Source of the DNA: Fodinicola feengrottensis
GTDB taxonomy: Bacteria > Actinomycetota > Actinomycetes > Mycobacteriales > HKI-0501
Reading direction: 5' to 3'
Length of the DNA stretch: 64,000 bases
Assembly (NCBI RefSeq): GCF_010993775.1
Contig: NZ_WOTO01000046.1
Location: 1-64,000, forward strand
The first letter of the stretch is position 1; each line of letters opens with the position of its first letter. This document shows positions 37,008 to 45,459 of this stretch, piece after piece. The notes under the pieces are model-generated. The model searched no databases. It was not told where the DNA came from and worked only from the letters and a program-made list of their open reading frames with translations. The position numbers were made by a program, and so were the translations under genes.

Positions 37008-40000
37008 CTAGATAAGGCTGAGGGATCTCTCCACGGGAGTCCGCTGGCGTACGCGTGCCATCACCGCATCGGCACTGCGTACGCCGGCCAGGCAGCCCAG
37101 GGATTGCTGCAGGTTCAGCGCCCGCTGGGACTGCTCGGCGGCGGCCGCGAAGTCGCCTTCGGCGAGCCGCAGCTCGGCGAGCACGGTCAGCGCGATCGCT
37201 TCCTGAAGCCGATATCCGTGGTCGCCGCAGGCACGCAGGCTCGCGCCGACATGGACGGCCGCGGTGCTGAGCTGACCGGCGGCGACCAGCGCGGCGGCGA
37301 GCCGAGTACGGGCTTGCAGGCCCGGCCGGCGGTGGCCGTGCGCGTCGGCGAGCGCCCAGGCCCGGCCGAGAACCTCGATGGCGAAGGTGTGCTCACCGCT
37401 GACCAGGTGAGCACGGCCGAGGGCGCCAAGGGCGTCGATGTGCGCGTGGCTGTCGCAGTTTTCGGCGACCGCGACGGCCTGCCGGCCAAGGCTGACCGCC
37501 TCGTCGAAATGTCCTCCACTGGCGGCCATCTCGGCGCGAGTGAGCAGCACACATGCCTCGGTCGGCCGGTCGCCGTGCAGCTGGCTCAGTCGGTACGAGA
37601 CGGTGAGGTGTTCCAGCGCCTCGGGAGCGCGGCCGAGCAGGAAGAGACAGGCGCCCTGCAGGCACAGCTCGTGCGCGGTGGCGCCATCGCCACCGGCCGT
37701 CCGCCGGATGGCCGCGGCCTGTCGCAGGTGGTCCAGTGCCTCCGAAATTTTCCCTTGATCCAAAAGAAGCATGGCGTAGAAGGCCAACATTCCGGCCATC
37801 CCGTACACATCGTTGTAGCGGCGGCCGGCGGCGATCCCGCGTTGGGTGGCGGCGACCGCGTCGGCCAGAGTTCCGTTGTTGACAAAGATAGGCGCGGGAC
37901 GCGGATAGGGCGTACGGGCGACGAGGTCCTGCCCGTCCTGCTGCCGCAGCCGCAGGCTGCGTTCGTAATGCTGGAGAGCAAGGTCATAGCGGCCGGCATT
38001 GGTCTCCAGGAGTGCCACGCAGACCTCCATTTCGGCCTGAGCCGGCACCACGCCGGCCTTTCGGGCGGCCCGCAGGCCATCGGTGACCACCGACCGCCAC
38101 TCCTCGGAGTGGTTGTTGCCGCTCAGGTAACCGGCCGCGGCGCTGGCCAGCCGCCAGGCCATCGGCAGCGGACCGAGCTGACCGGCGACGCGGGCGGCGG
38201 CCACCAGGGTCGGACGCTCGGCGTCCAGCCAGCCGCGGGCGGCGGACGGACAGGCGAAGTGCGGGTTCTGGTGTCCGATCAGGACGGCCGCACGCGTACG
38301 CGCCAGCAGGTCCGCGTACCAGCGGTCCCGGGCCTGCTCCCGATCGGTGGCGGTGTCCTCCTTCTCCGCTTGCTCGCCGGCGTACCGGCGCAACAGGTCA
38401 TGCAGCCGATAACGACCGGCCTCGTGGTGCTGGAGCAGGCTCGCGGTGGCGAGCACGTCCAACCGGTGGGCGGCCACGTCGGCGCTGGTGGTGGCCAGCA
38501 GAGGAGGCCGCGCCTTCCGCCGTCACGTGCGGCCCCGGCACCAGCCCGAGCCGGCGGAACAGCGTCGCGTCGACCGGGTCGAGCCGCTGGTACGACTGCT
38601 GGAAGGCGGCTCGTACGGCCGCGCGCTGGTCGTCGACCACCGCGAGCTGGCCGAGCAGGTCGCCGGCGCGCAGCTCGGCGACCAGCTGACCGGCCGTGTG
38701 GCCGGGCCGGCTGGCCAGGTTCGCGGCGGCGATCCGCAACGCCAGCGGGAGCATCGCGCAGATCTCGGTGAGATCGTCGATGTCCGTACCGCAGGCATCG
38801 GGTGCGTCCAGGGCGGCTCGTAACAGGGCGCGCGCTTCAGCTGCGGTGAGTATGTCCAACGGCACGGAGACCGCGCCGGCCGAGACCCGCAGCGCCCGCA
38901 GGTCCGTCCGGCTGGTGACCAGCACGGCGCTGCCAGGTGCACCGGGCAGCAGCGGCTCGATCTGCTCCACCGATCTCGCGTCGTCCAGGACGAGCAGCAC
39001 CCGCCGGTCGGCGATCCGGGGTCCGCCACGCCGCGCGCGCGCGTCCAGTCCGGCCGGTATCGAAGCCGCGTGCAGACCGGAGGAGGAGAGCAACTCGGCG
39101 AGCACTTCGGCTGGATCGCGGGGCGCTCGACCGGCGCCGTCGAGGCGTACGTACCACTGGCCGTCCGGGAAGTGCCGGGTGACATCGTGGGCGACTTGCA
39201 GGGCGAACGCTGATTTCCCAACGCCTGGGCCGCCGTGTACGGCGACGATGGACACTGTCTTGGAGAGTCTGGTGAGCCGACAGGCGATGCTCGCGATCAG
39301 GTCGGTGCGGCCGCTGAACAGCGGGTCGCGCAGCGGGAGCTGGCGCTGCAGCCGCCACGGATGTTCGGCGCCGCCGGCCGGGGCAGCCAGCCAGTCGGCG
39401 TGGTTGAGGATGTCTTTTTCCAGCGTACGCAGGGCGGCGCTGGGTTCGATGCCGAGGGTTTCGGCCAGCCGCCGGCGGGCCGTTTGGTACGCCTCCAGGG
39501 CCTCGGCCTGCCGCCCGACCCGGTAGAGGGCCACCATCAGGTGCTCCCAGAATCGTTCGCGGGCCGGGAACTCCGTGGTGAGCTGGCTCAGCTCCGGAAT
39601 CATCGCGGCGTGCTTACCGGTCTCCAGGTCGGCCTGAATCCGCCATTCCAGGGCCAGTTCGCGGCGCTCGGTGATGCCGACCAGCTCGTCCTGGCTCAGC
39701 AGGTCGACATCGACGTCGGCAAGCAGAGGTCCGCGCCAGAGCCGCAGTGCCGCCGCCAGCAGTTCGCCGCGGGCGGCCGGGTCGGCGTGGTGGTGGTGAG
39801 CCGCGCGCTGCAACAGTCCCTCGAACTGCCCGGTGTCAAGCTGTTCGACGCTGACATCGATCAGGTAGCCCGGTGTTTGCGTACGAATCAAGATGCTGTC
39901 CGTGTCGCCCAGCACCTGCCGTAGTCGGCTGATCGCGGTGTGCAGCGCACGGCGGGCGTGCACTAACGACATCTGGGGCCACAGCCGCTCGATCAACGAG

Positions 40001-40128
40001 TCGGCTGGCACGATCTGGCCAGGTCGTACCAGCAGCGCGGTCAGCAGAGCCCGCTGCCGTGGCTGGCGGATCTGGATGAGTCGGGTGCCGTCCATGACCT
40101 CCAACGGACCCAGTAACCGGAACTCCAC
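37008..40128 (-). CDS. AfsR-type SARP regulator with NB-ARC and TPR domains (one frameshift)
   Basis: Large regulator of about 1040 residues. The OmpR-like DNA-binding domain is at residues 1-95 (RQPRQRALLTALLVRPGQIV; HARRALHTAISRLRQVLG; GYLIDV). The bacterial transcriptional activation domain runs to about 245 (FWEHLMVALYRVGRQAEALE). The NB-ARC ATPase has the P-loop GGPGVGKS at 299-306 and Walker B RRVLLVLDDAR. The C-terminal half, in another frame from about 38505, is TPR-rich (LDHLRQAAAIRRTAGGDG; LGALGRAHLVSGEHTFAIEV). AfsR-like SARPs activate antibiotic clusters. It faces away from the polyketide genes and is the left edge of the cluster. It converges with ettA five bases apart. Confidence 0.9.
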
Positions 40129-40186
40129 TCACAAAGAGTCGCACAACCGCACAAACGCCGAGGTCCCGACTTGTTTAGCGGTCCTA

Positions 40187-40213
40187 CTGTCAGCCGCTGT
40201 CAGGTGCTGACAG
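40187..40213. promoter_or_regulatory. Three CTGTCAG-type heptamers at 10-bp steps, candidate SARP operator
   Basis: CTGTCAG occurs at 40187 and 40197, and its inverse CTGACAG at 40207, each separated by three bases. The array is 59 bases upstream of the SARP start. SARP regulators bind short direct repeats phased by about one helical turn, usually 11 bp. The phasing here is 10 bp and one unit is inverted, so an autoregulatory site is plausible but not shown. Confidence 0.45.
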
Positions 40214-40282
40214 TGCGCGGTAAGCGCTGGGTAAGGCTGTCTCCGTAAAGTCCATCGACGATGGGTGGGGATCGTTGGATGT

Positions 40283-40300
40283 TCTGAGAACGTTCCCAGA
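40283..40300. promoter_or_regulatory. 18-bp imperfect palindrome centred on AACGTT
   Basis: TCTGAGAACGTTCCCAGA reads nearly the same on both strands (16 of 18 positions). It is about midway between the two divergent regulator genes. It may be an operator for a dimeric regulator such as the StrR-type protein, whose family binds GTTC-type inverted repeats (the StrR consensus GTTCGACTG-N-CAGTCGAAC shares the GTTC/GAAC character). Confidence 0.4.
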
Positions 40301-40566
40301 TAGGACAAGAAGAAACGATGAATGCTTTACCTGGTCTTTACTTGAATTCACTACCTCTTTATATAGCGGCAAAATAGGCGACTTAAGTCGGATGGCCGCT
40401 CGGTAAGTCTCTGGCTAGCGTTGTGGTCGTCTCGTAGGAAATTTTCGCAGCTTGTAATGACCCGACAACGCGTGTTCTTCGTGCCCTCCAGTTGTTGAGG
40501 GCTAGTTCCGGTGGTGCGGGGACGGCTGGCTCACACTCGCCGCCGTTCCGATAGCGAGGGGAAAGA

Positions 40567-41588
40567 ATGACCGAGATAATCGATTTCCCGCTGGTTGGCG
40601 GGTTCGGCCTGGAGACCTGCCCTACGGAGTGGGTAGCGATGGGATCGCTGTCGATGACGAACTCATTGCGGGTGGACGGTGAGGATCAGGCGCATATTCA
40701 GGCGCTCGTCGAATCCGAGGCGCAGGCGCCGCCGATTGTCGTGCACCGTTCGACGATGACGGTGATCGACGGCATGCATCGGCTGCGGGCGGCGGTGCTG
40801 CGTGGAGCGGATCAGATCGAGGTTCGCTTCTTCGACGGTGACGAGCGGGAGGCCTTCGTTCTCGCGGTCGAGCTGAATTCCCGGCATGGCCTGCCGCTTT
40901 CGCAAGCCGACCGGAGTGCGGCCGCGGCCCGGATTATTCGTACGCATCCAGAGTGGTCGGACCGCTCGATCGCATCTTTTGCCGGTTTGTCAGCGAAGAC
41001 AGTCGGTGCGCGATTCGCCGGCGTACGACTGAGGACATTCCCCGGTTGAACGTGCGAACCGGAAAGGACGGGTGTGCTCGGCCGTTGAGTACGGCGCATG
41101 GGCGCCGGGTCGCGAGTGACCTGATTCGTGCCCGGCCCGGTGCGAGCCTGCGGCAAATCGCCAGGGAGTCGGGAATTTCGTTGGGCACGGCCAGAGATGT
41201 GCGGATGCGGGTGGAGGCGGGGAAGGATCCGGTGCCGCCGCAGCAGCGCACCTCCGAGCATCGGCAGGGGGGTGCGGTCCGGCCGGCGGCGCCGATGGTG
41301 AGCCCGGTGCCGCGGCCGCGGGAGGTCGTGCTGCCGGTCGATCTCTCGGCCTTTTTGCAGGATCTGAAGAAAGATCCGTCGCTGCGGTTCTCCGAGTCCG
41401 GCCGGATGTTGCTCCGGCTGTTCGACGCGCATTCGCTGTCCGTCGATGGCTGGCGCAGGCTGGCCGACGCGGTGCCCAGTCACTGCGGCGACATTGTCGC
41501 GTCGGTGGCCCGCCGGCTTTCCCAGTCCTGGTTGTCTTTCGCCGAGCAGGTGGAACAGCGGCAAGTCGAAATGGAGCGCGTCCTGTAG
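40567..41588 (+). CDS. StrR-type pathway regulator with ParB-like domain (one frameshift)
   Basis: About 340 residues. The N-terminal ParB/sulfiredoxin-like domain includes ALVESEAQAPPIVVHRSTMT and VIDGMHRLRAAVLRGADQIE, then FVLAVELNSRHGLPLSQADR and a helix-turn-helix, WSDRSIASFAGLSAKTVGA. An indel near 41015 changes the frame. The second part reads RRVASDLIRARPGASLRQIA and RESGISLGTARDVRMRVEAG, another helix-turn-helix. It ends with a helical tail (LSQSWLSFAEQVEQRQVEME). StrR, NovG and related proteins activate antibiotic gene clusters in this way. It points into the polyketide genes and is their best candidate for direct activator. Confidence 0.84.
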
Positions 41589-41726
41589 GGTCGAATTCAG
41601 CGACGAATATGTTCGCGTTTTCGGCCTCCTGACACGCAGTTAGCGGTAAAAGTGTCTGGCCAGGGTAGATTCTGGCCAGACCCTTTTCATGTTCTACTGC
41701 CGAAATTAATGCGAAGGGGAAGACCT

Positions 41727-42129
41727 TTGTCTGCAACGGACACCCAACTGGCGGTTATTTCCTGGCGGTTCCGGCCCGGCTGTGCGCGGGAGGTCCGGGA
41801 GTTGTTGCTGCAGTATCCGCGACCCGAGTCCGCGCAGATTCGGGACGAGGCCGGCACTGTGGTTGGCTCAATGGTGCGGACCGCGGTCTTCGTACGGGAC
41901 AACCAGGTGGTCCGGATCATGGAGTTCACCGGCCCGCTGCACGCGCTGCTCAAGCAGAAGTCGACCGAAAACCGCGACTTCAGCGTCGACATCGCGTTAC
42001 AGGAAATACCTGGATACCTGGAGCACCCGGTCGACCTGACCACTCCGGACGGATTCCGACAGTTTTTATGGGGAGTCCGCCATGGAGATGCTCTACGTCC
42101 GCAGCGCCGCTGACGCTGTCACCGCCTGA
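41727..42129 (+). CDS. SchA/CurD-domain polyketide protein (frameshift near the end)
   Basis: A small protein of about 134 residues with the SchA/CurD fold, named from curamycin and spore-pigment clusters (WhiE ORFI type). It reads AVISWRFRPGCAREVRELLL, then VGSMVRTAVFVRDNQVVRIM, EFTGPLHALLKQ and EIPGYLEHPVDLTTPDGFRQ. One G too many in the run at 42070-42073 shifts the end; repaired, it reads FLWESAMEMLYVRSAADAV. I chose TTG at 41727 because AAGGGGAAG precedes it. An upstream ATG at 41709 has no ribosome site. The role is thought to be help in cyclisation or oxidation of aromatic polyketides; mechanism not settled. Confidence 0.8.
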
Positions 42130-42144
42130 CCAGGAGATTTTCCC

Positions 42145-43182
42145 GTGATCATTGACGTACACAGCCATATCATCTCGCCGGAGATCGTCCGCCGATCGCC
42201 GATGCCGGCCAGCCTCGGCGACATCGAGGGCGCGATCGAGGCGAAGCAGGACGCCGGCATCGACCTGACCATTGTCGGCAGCCCGAGCGGCGCCAGCACG
42301 ATGGTGCCGGCTGACTGCGTGGACGGATACCAGCGGCCGTTCGACCAACTGCGGTCGTATCACGACTGGCTCGGCGGCACCGTCCAAAGCTATCCGCGCA
42401 ACCTTCGCGCGTACGCGTACTGCGATGTCTACGCCGACGAGAAGTCGTTGGAGAGCACCGCGGAAATCCTCAGGGACCCGGCTTTTGTCGGCATCATTGC
42501 GAACTTCAGTGGGTGCCGACGGGTATCTCGACTCGTCTCGCTGTGACGACTTCTTCGCGATGCTCGCCGAGGTCGACGTGCCGGTGTTGCTGCACGCCGG
42601 GCCGACACCGGCCTGCGGCAACGGGGTCACCGACTACGGCATGCTGGAAATGGTCGCGCGGTCCTGCGACGCGACCCTCGGCCTCGCGGCGATCGTGCTT
42701 TCCGGGCGGTTGGAGCAATATCCGAACCTGAGGTTCATTTCGTCCGGCAGCGGTGGCGCCACCAGCGCGCTCGCCGACCGGATCGACTTCGCCTGGAAGC
42801 CGGCGCACTGGGACGACTGGATCGGCGCCCAGCGCCGCAGCAAGAAGACCAGCGACCTGCCCAGTGGTCCGCCAGCCCGGCTCGGCGTCGGCGGGCGTAC
42901 GAACACCGCCCCGAGTGAAATGGTGCGCAAGCTTTTCGTCGACACCACCGCGGACGGCCCCGAGCTGCACCTGGCCAACCTGCGTGTTTTCGGTCCGGAG
43001 CACATTCTTTCGGCACCGACGCGCCGCCGATGCCCACCGTGTTCAGGGACAAGGTGGCTTCCATCCGGGCGCTTCCCATCACGGTCGCCGAGCAGGAGCG
43101 GATTTTCAGCGGCAACGCGTTGGAAATGTTCGACATCCAGGACATCACGGCGACCGAGCCGGTCACCGCTGCGAGCCGGTAA
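42145..43182 (+). CDS. Amidohydrolase, ACMSD-like metal-dependent family (two frameshifts)
   Basis: TIM-barrel amidohydrolase_2 protein of about 346 residues, the family of aminocarboxymuconate-semialdehyde decarboxylase and gamma-resorcylate decarboxylase. The N-terminal metal motif is IIDVHSHI. Later come DDFFAMLAEVDVPVLLHAGP (His ligand), ARSCDATLGLAAIVLSGRLE, FISSGSGGATSALADRID and, near the end, FGTDAPPMP (catalytic Asp). Frame changes are near 42508 and 43015. GTG start. The stop overlaps the DapF-like ATG. Members decarboxylate or hydrate aromatic acids, so it could act on the polyketide or on a special precursor. It is not a standard type II PKS gene. Confidence 0.8.
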
Positions 43183-44012
43183 TGGAAATCCGTTATGCCA
43201 AAGGGCACACCGGCGGCAACGACTTCCTCCTGCTGCTCGACCAGGACGCCCGGATCGAGCTGACCGCAGCTGCCGTACGCGCGATCTGTGACCGTTTCAC
43301 CGGCCTCGGCGCCGACGGCATCCTGCGTCTGGTCCCAGTGGAGTCAACGGATTCCGCGGCAGCCTGGTTTATGGACTGCCGGAACGCCGACGGCTCCGCG
43401 TCGCCGATGTGCGGCACCGGTTTCGGACTTTCCGCATTATATCTGGTCGATCAACGGCGTACTGAACCGGGGGAGGTGTGGATTGCCACCCCTGGCGGCA
43501 CAACTCGCGCCTTCGTCGACGGCGACGCGGTGTCGGTAGAGCTACGGTCGCCGCGTTTTCTGGACACCGCCAAGGCAAGCGTGGACGGCGTCGGCTACGA
43601 CGGCGAGATTGTGGCCCTGGGCAACACCCATCTGGTCTGCGTCATCGACACCCCGGTGGCCGAGCTGGATCTGAGCCGCCGGCCGGAGTTCGACCAGGAT
43701 CGCTTCGGTGCCGACCTGGACGTCACGTTCGTCAACGAGATCGGGCCGGACCGGATCGCCGTACGGGTGCACCAGGCGGGCATTGGCGCGGACCGGTCCT
43801 GTGCCACCGCGGTCTGCGCGGCGGCCGGGGTTGTCCGTCGCCTCGGTGGCGCTTTGCCCGCGAAGACAACGCAAGTTGACGCGGTCGGCGGCACCGTGCA
43901 GGTCGAGTTCACCGCCGAGCGGACCCGGTTCAGCAGCACCGCGGCACTGGTCGCGCAGGGTGTGGTGAACCAGCGGTGGCTGGACCGGCTGGCGACGGCG
44001 GCGGCCCGGTGA
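43182..44012 (+). CDS. Diaminopimelate epimerase-like protein with altered substrate motifs
   Basis: A 276-residue protein of the DapF/PhzF fold, frame intact. It aligns along the full length with DapF: KGHTGGNDFLLL, CDRFTGLGADGILRL, CRNADGSASPMCGTG, LGNTHLVCVID and DVTFVNEIG. Both acid-base cysteines are present (Cys77, Cys207). The usual substrate motif ERGVGET is HQAGIGAD here, so both glutamates are gone (Gln198, Ala203), and MCGNG has become MCGTG. It is therefore unlikely to be the housekeeping lysine and wall enzyme. Position between amidohydrolase and SchA/CurD genes, with TAATG and GTGA overlaps, makes it part of the polyketide operon. A role as isomerase or proton-transfer catalyst is possible. 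Confidence 0.84.
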   Translation: MEIRYAKGHTGGNDFLLLLDQDARIELTAAAVRAICDRFTGLGADGILRLVPVESTDSAAAWFMDCRNADGSASPMCGTGFGLSALYLVDQRRTEPGEVWIATPGGTTRAFVDGDAVSVELRSPRFLDTAKASVDGVGYDGEIVALGNTHLVCVIDTPVAELDLSRRPEFDQDRFGADLDVTFVNEIGPDRIAVRVHQAGIGADRSCATAVCAAAGVVRRLGGALPAKTTQVDAVGGTVQVEFTAERTRFSSTAALVAQGVVNQRWLDRLATAAAR

Positions 44013-44734
44013 GCCTGCGATTCGCGGCGCTGAGCTATCGGGTCCGGGCCGGCGCCACCGACCAGGTACGGCGGATCTTCTCGCCGCAGGGCTTCCAACG
44101 GGCCGCTTCGCCCGCGGTGGTGGACGCCGCTGGCCGGGAGGTCGGCTACATGGCCGCCACCGCGCTTTTTCTCAAGGACACCACCATGGTGCGTATTTCC
44201 CAGTACGAAGGGGAATTCGACGACCTTGGCCGGCACATCGCCCGGCTGCCGGGAGCGCGGCGGGCAGAGGAGGCGCTGGCCGGTTGGTTGGACGAACCGG
44301 GCCGCCGCTGCGGCGGCACGCCGGACGAGTTTTTGGCCAACTTCCGGCGAAACACCATGACTCCAGTGGCCAACCGGACGTACCAGGACCGAGTGTCCGC
44401 GATCACCGCCGTCCACCGCCGGTTACGACCGGGCGGGGATGACCGTGTTTGTGCTTTGTTCGCAACGGAAACCGGTATCGGCGAGCCTGAGCGCCTGCAC
44501 GCGGTGGCGGCTTTCGTACGGGACGGCGACCTTGTCGAGGTTATTCAGCACGAGGGTGAGCCGGCCGCGGCGATTGAGGAATTGCTGGCGCTTCCTGGAC
44601 GCAGGGACCTGGAGCGTGAACTGAGTGACCTGCTGGCCGAGCCCGGTCGGGGCAAATCCCTGGCGACCAGAGTGATGCCGTCGATCTCGCAGTTTTCGGT
44701 GGCCGACCGGGTGGGGACGGCCGGTGGCGACTAA
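44009..44734 (+). CDS. Two-repeat SchA/CurD-domain protein
   Basis: A 241-residue protein, frame intact, with a duplicated SchA/CurD-type unit. The first copy is FAALSYRVRAGATDQVRRIF, then YMAATALFLKDTTMVRISQY and EFDDLGRHIARLPGARRAEE. The second is RVCALFATETGIGEPERLHA, then VAAFVRDGDLVEVIQHEGEP and EELLALPGRRDLERELSDLL. The GTG start overlaps the DapF-like stop. It belongs with the shorter SchA/CurD protein upstream. Two-domain forms occur in spore-pigment-type clusters. Function is inferred from family: accessory to polyketide cyclisation or oxygenation. Confidence 0.78.
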   Translation: MSLRFAALSYRVRAGATDQVRRIFSPQGFQRAASPAVVDAAGREVGYMAATALFLKDTTMVRISQYEGEFDDLGRHIARLPGARRAEEALAGWLDEPGRRCGGTPDEFLANFRRNTMTPVANRTYQDRVSAITAVHRRLRPGGDDRVCALFATETGIGEPERLHAVAAFVRDGDLVEVIQHEGEPAAAIEELLALPGRRDLERELSDLLAEPGRGKSLATRVMPSISQFSVADRVGTAGGD

Positions 44735-44816
44735 CGCACTTCTTCTGACCTGGCTGGCCTCTCTGCGACACCTCGGTGGGGTCTGGCATATCGATGATCT
44801 GGAAAGGGAAATAACG

Positions 44817-45136
44817 ATGGCGGAAGCATTCCGGGTGATGCTGCGGTTCGAGATCAAACCCGGCATGACAGCGGGCTTCGAGCAGACCTGGCTGGAGGTC
44901 GGGAAGGTCATCACCGACCACCCGGCGAACCTCGGGCAGTGGCTGATGCGCAGCGCCGACGAGGAAAACGTCTACCACGTGATGAGTGACTGGATCGACG
45001 AGCCGCGCGGTTCCGTGCTTTTGAGCGGTCCGACCAGCACATCGAGCACCGGCAAAAGCTCCACCCGTTCCGTTCCGGCGGATCCATGACGACCGTCAAC
45101 GTGGTGTATGCGCTGCAGGGGTGTGCGGCGCGGTGA
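44817..45136 (+). CDS. Antibiotic biosynthesis monooxygenase (ABM) domain protein (one frameshift)
   Basis: About 106 residues, the cofactor-free ABM fold (ActVA-Orf6 type). It starts MAEAFRVMLRFEIKPGMTAG with GGAAAGGG upstream and continues TWLEVGKVITDHPANLGQWL and NVYHVMSDWIDEP. An indel near 45020 shifts the frame; the repaired end reads RFRAFERSDQHIEHRQKLHP and stops at 45136, overlapping the next start by four bases. WIDEPRFRAFERS is the typical ABM C-terminal motif. Such proteins oxidise polyketide phenols to quinones or help in ring steps. An 82-base gap precedes it. Confidence 0.8.
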
Positions 45137-45450
45137 GCAACCGGGTTCGAGTGCTGGTCTGGCACCGCATCGCGCAGGACGGCCCCGACCGCATTCCGGA
45201 GATCTATCGCGGCATCAGCGAGGATTTGGCACGTACGCCCGGATTGCTGGCCAACGAGCTGCTCTATTCCAGGTCCCGCCCGGGAACCGTCGCGGTGATG
45301 AGCGAATGGCGTGACATGGACGCGTTTCTGGCTTGGGAGCAGGGGCCCGATCATCGGGGCACCACGGCGGGCCTGCGGCCGTACCGAGACCTCGACCGTG
45401 ACCCGCAGTACGAGTTGTACGAGGTCGCCGAGTCGTTCGTCAGCGGCTGA
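45133..45450 (+). CDS. Second antibiotic biosynthesis monooxygenase (ABM) domain protein
   Basis: A 105-residue ABM-fold protein, frame intact. The first strand [20 protein letters not shown], the middle part [20 protein letters not shown] and [20 protein letters not shown] match the family, followed by [19 protein letters not shown]. The GTG start overlaps the previous gene's stop. Paired ABM proteins occur in pentangular polyphenol and angucyclinone clusters, where they act as quinone-forming oxygenases, sometimes as heterodimers. Together with its neighbour it could form such a pair. Confidence 0.82.
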   Translation: MSNRVRVLVWHRIAQDGPDRIPEIYRGISEDLARTPGLLANELLYSRSRPGTVAVMSEWRDMDAFLAWEQGPDHRGTTAGLRPYRDLDRDPQYELYEVAESFVSG

Positions 45451-45459
45451 GGAGGAGTC

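Larger units (their letters stand above)
40129..40566. other. Long divergent control region between the SARP and StrR-type regulators
   Basis: This 438-base region is clearly less GC-rich than its surroundings between about 40290 and 40480 (for example TTTATATAGCGGCAAAATAG). It holds the CTGTCAG repeats at 40187-40213 and the palindrome at 40283-40300, both listed separately. Both regulators start from its edges, so promoters for both directions must lie here. No credible gene was found in it. Confidence 0.7.

Noticed and set aside
43182-44012. Housekeeping dapF for lysine and peptidoglycan
   Set aside because: The substrate-binding ERGVGET and MCGNG motifs are changed and the gene is coupled to polyketide genes on both sides.
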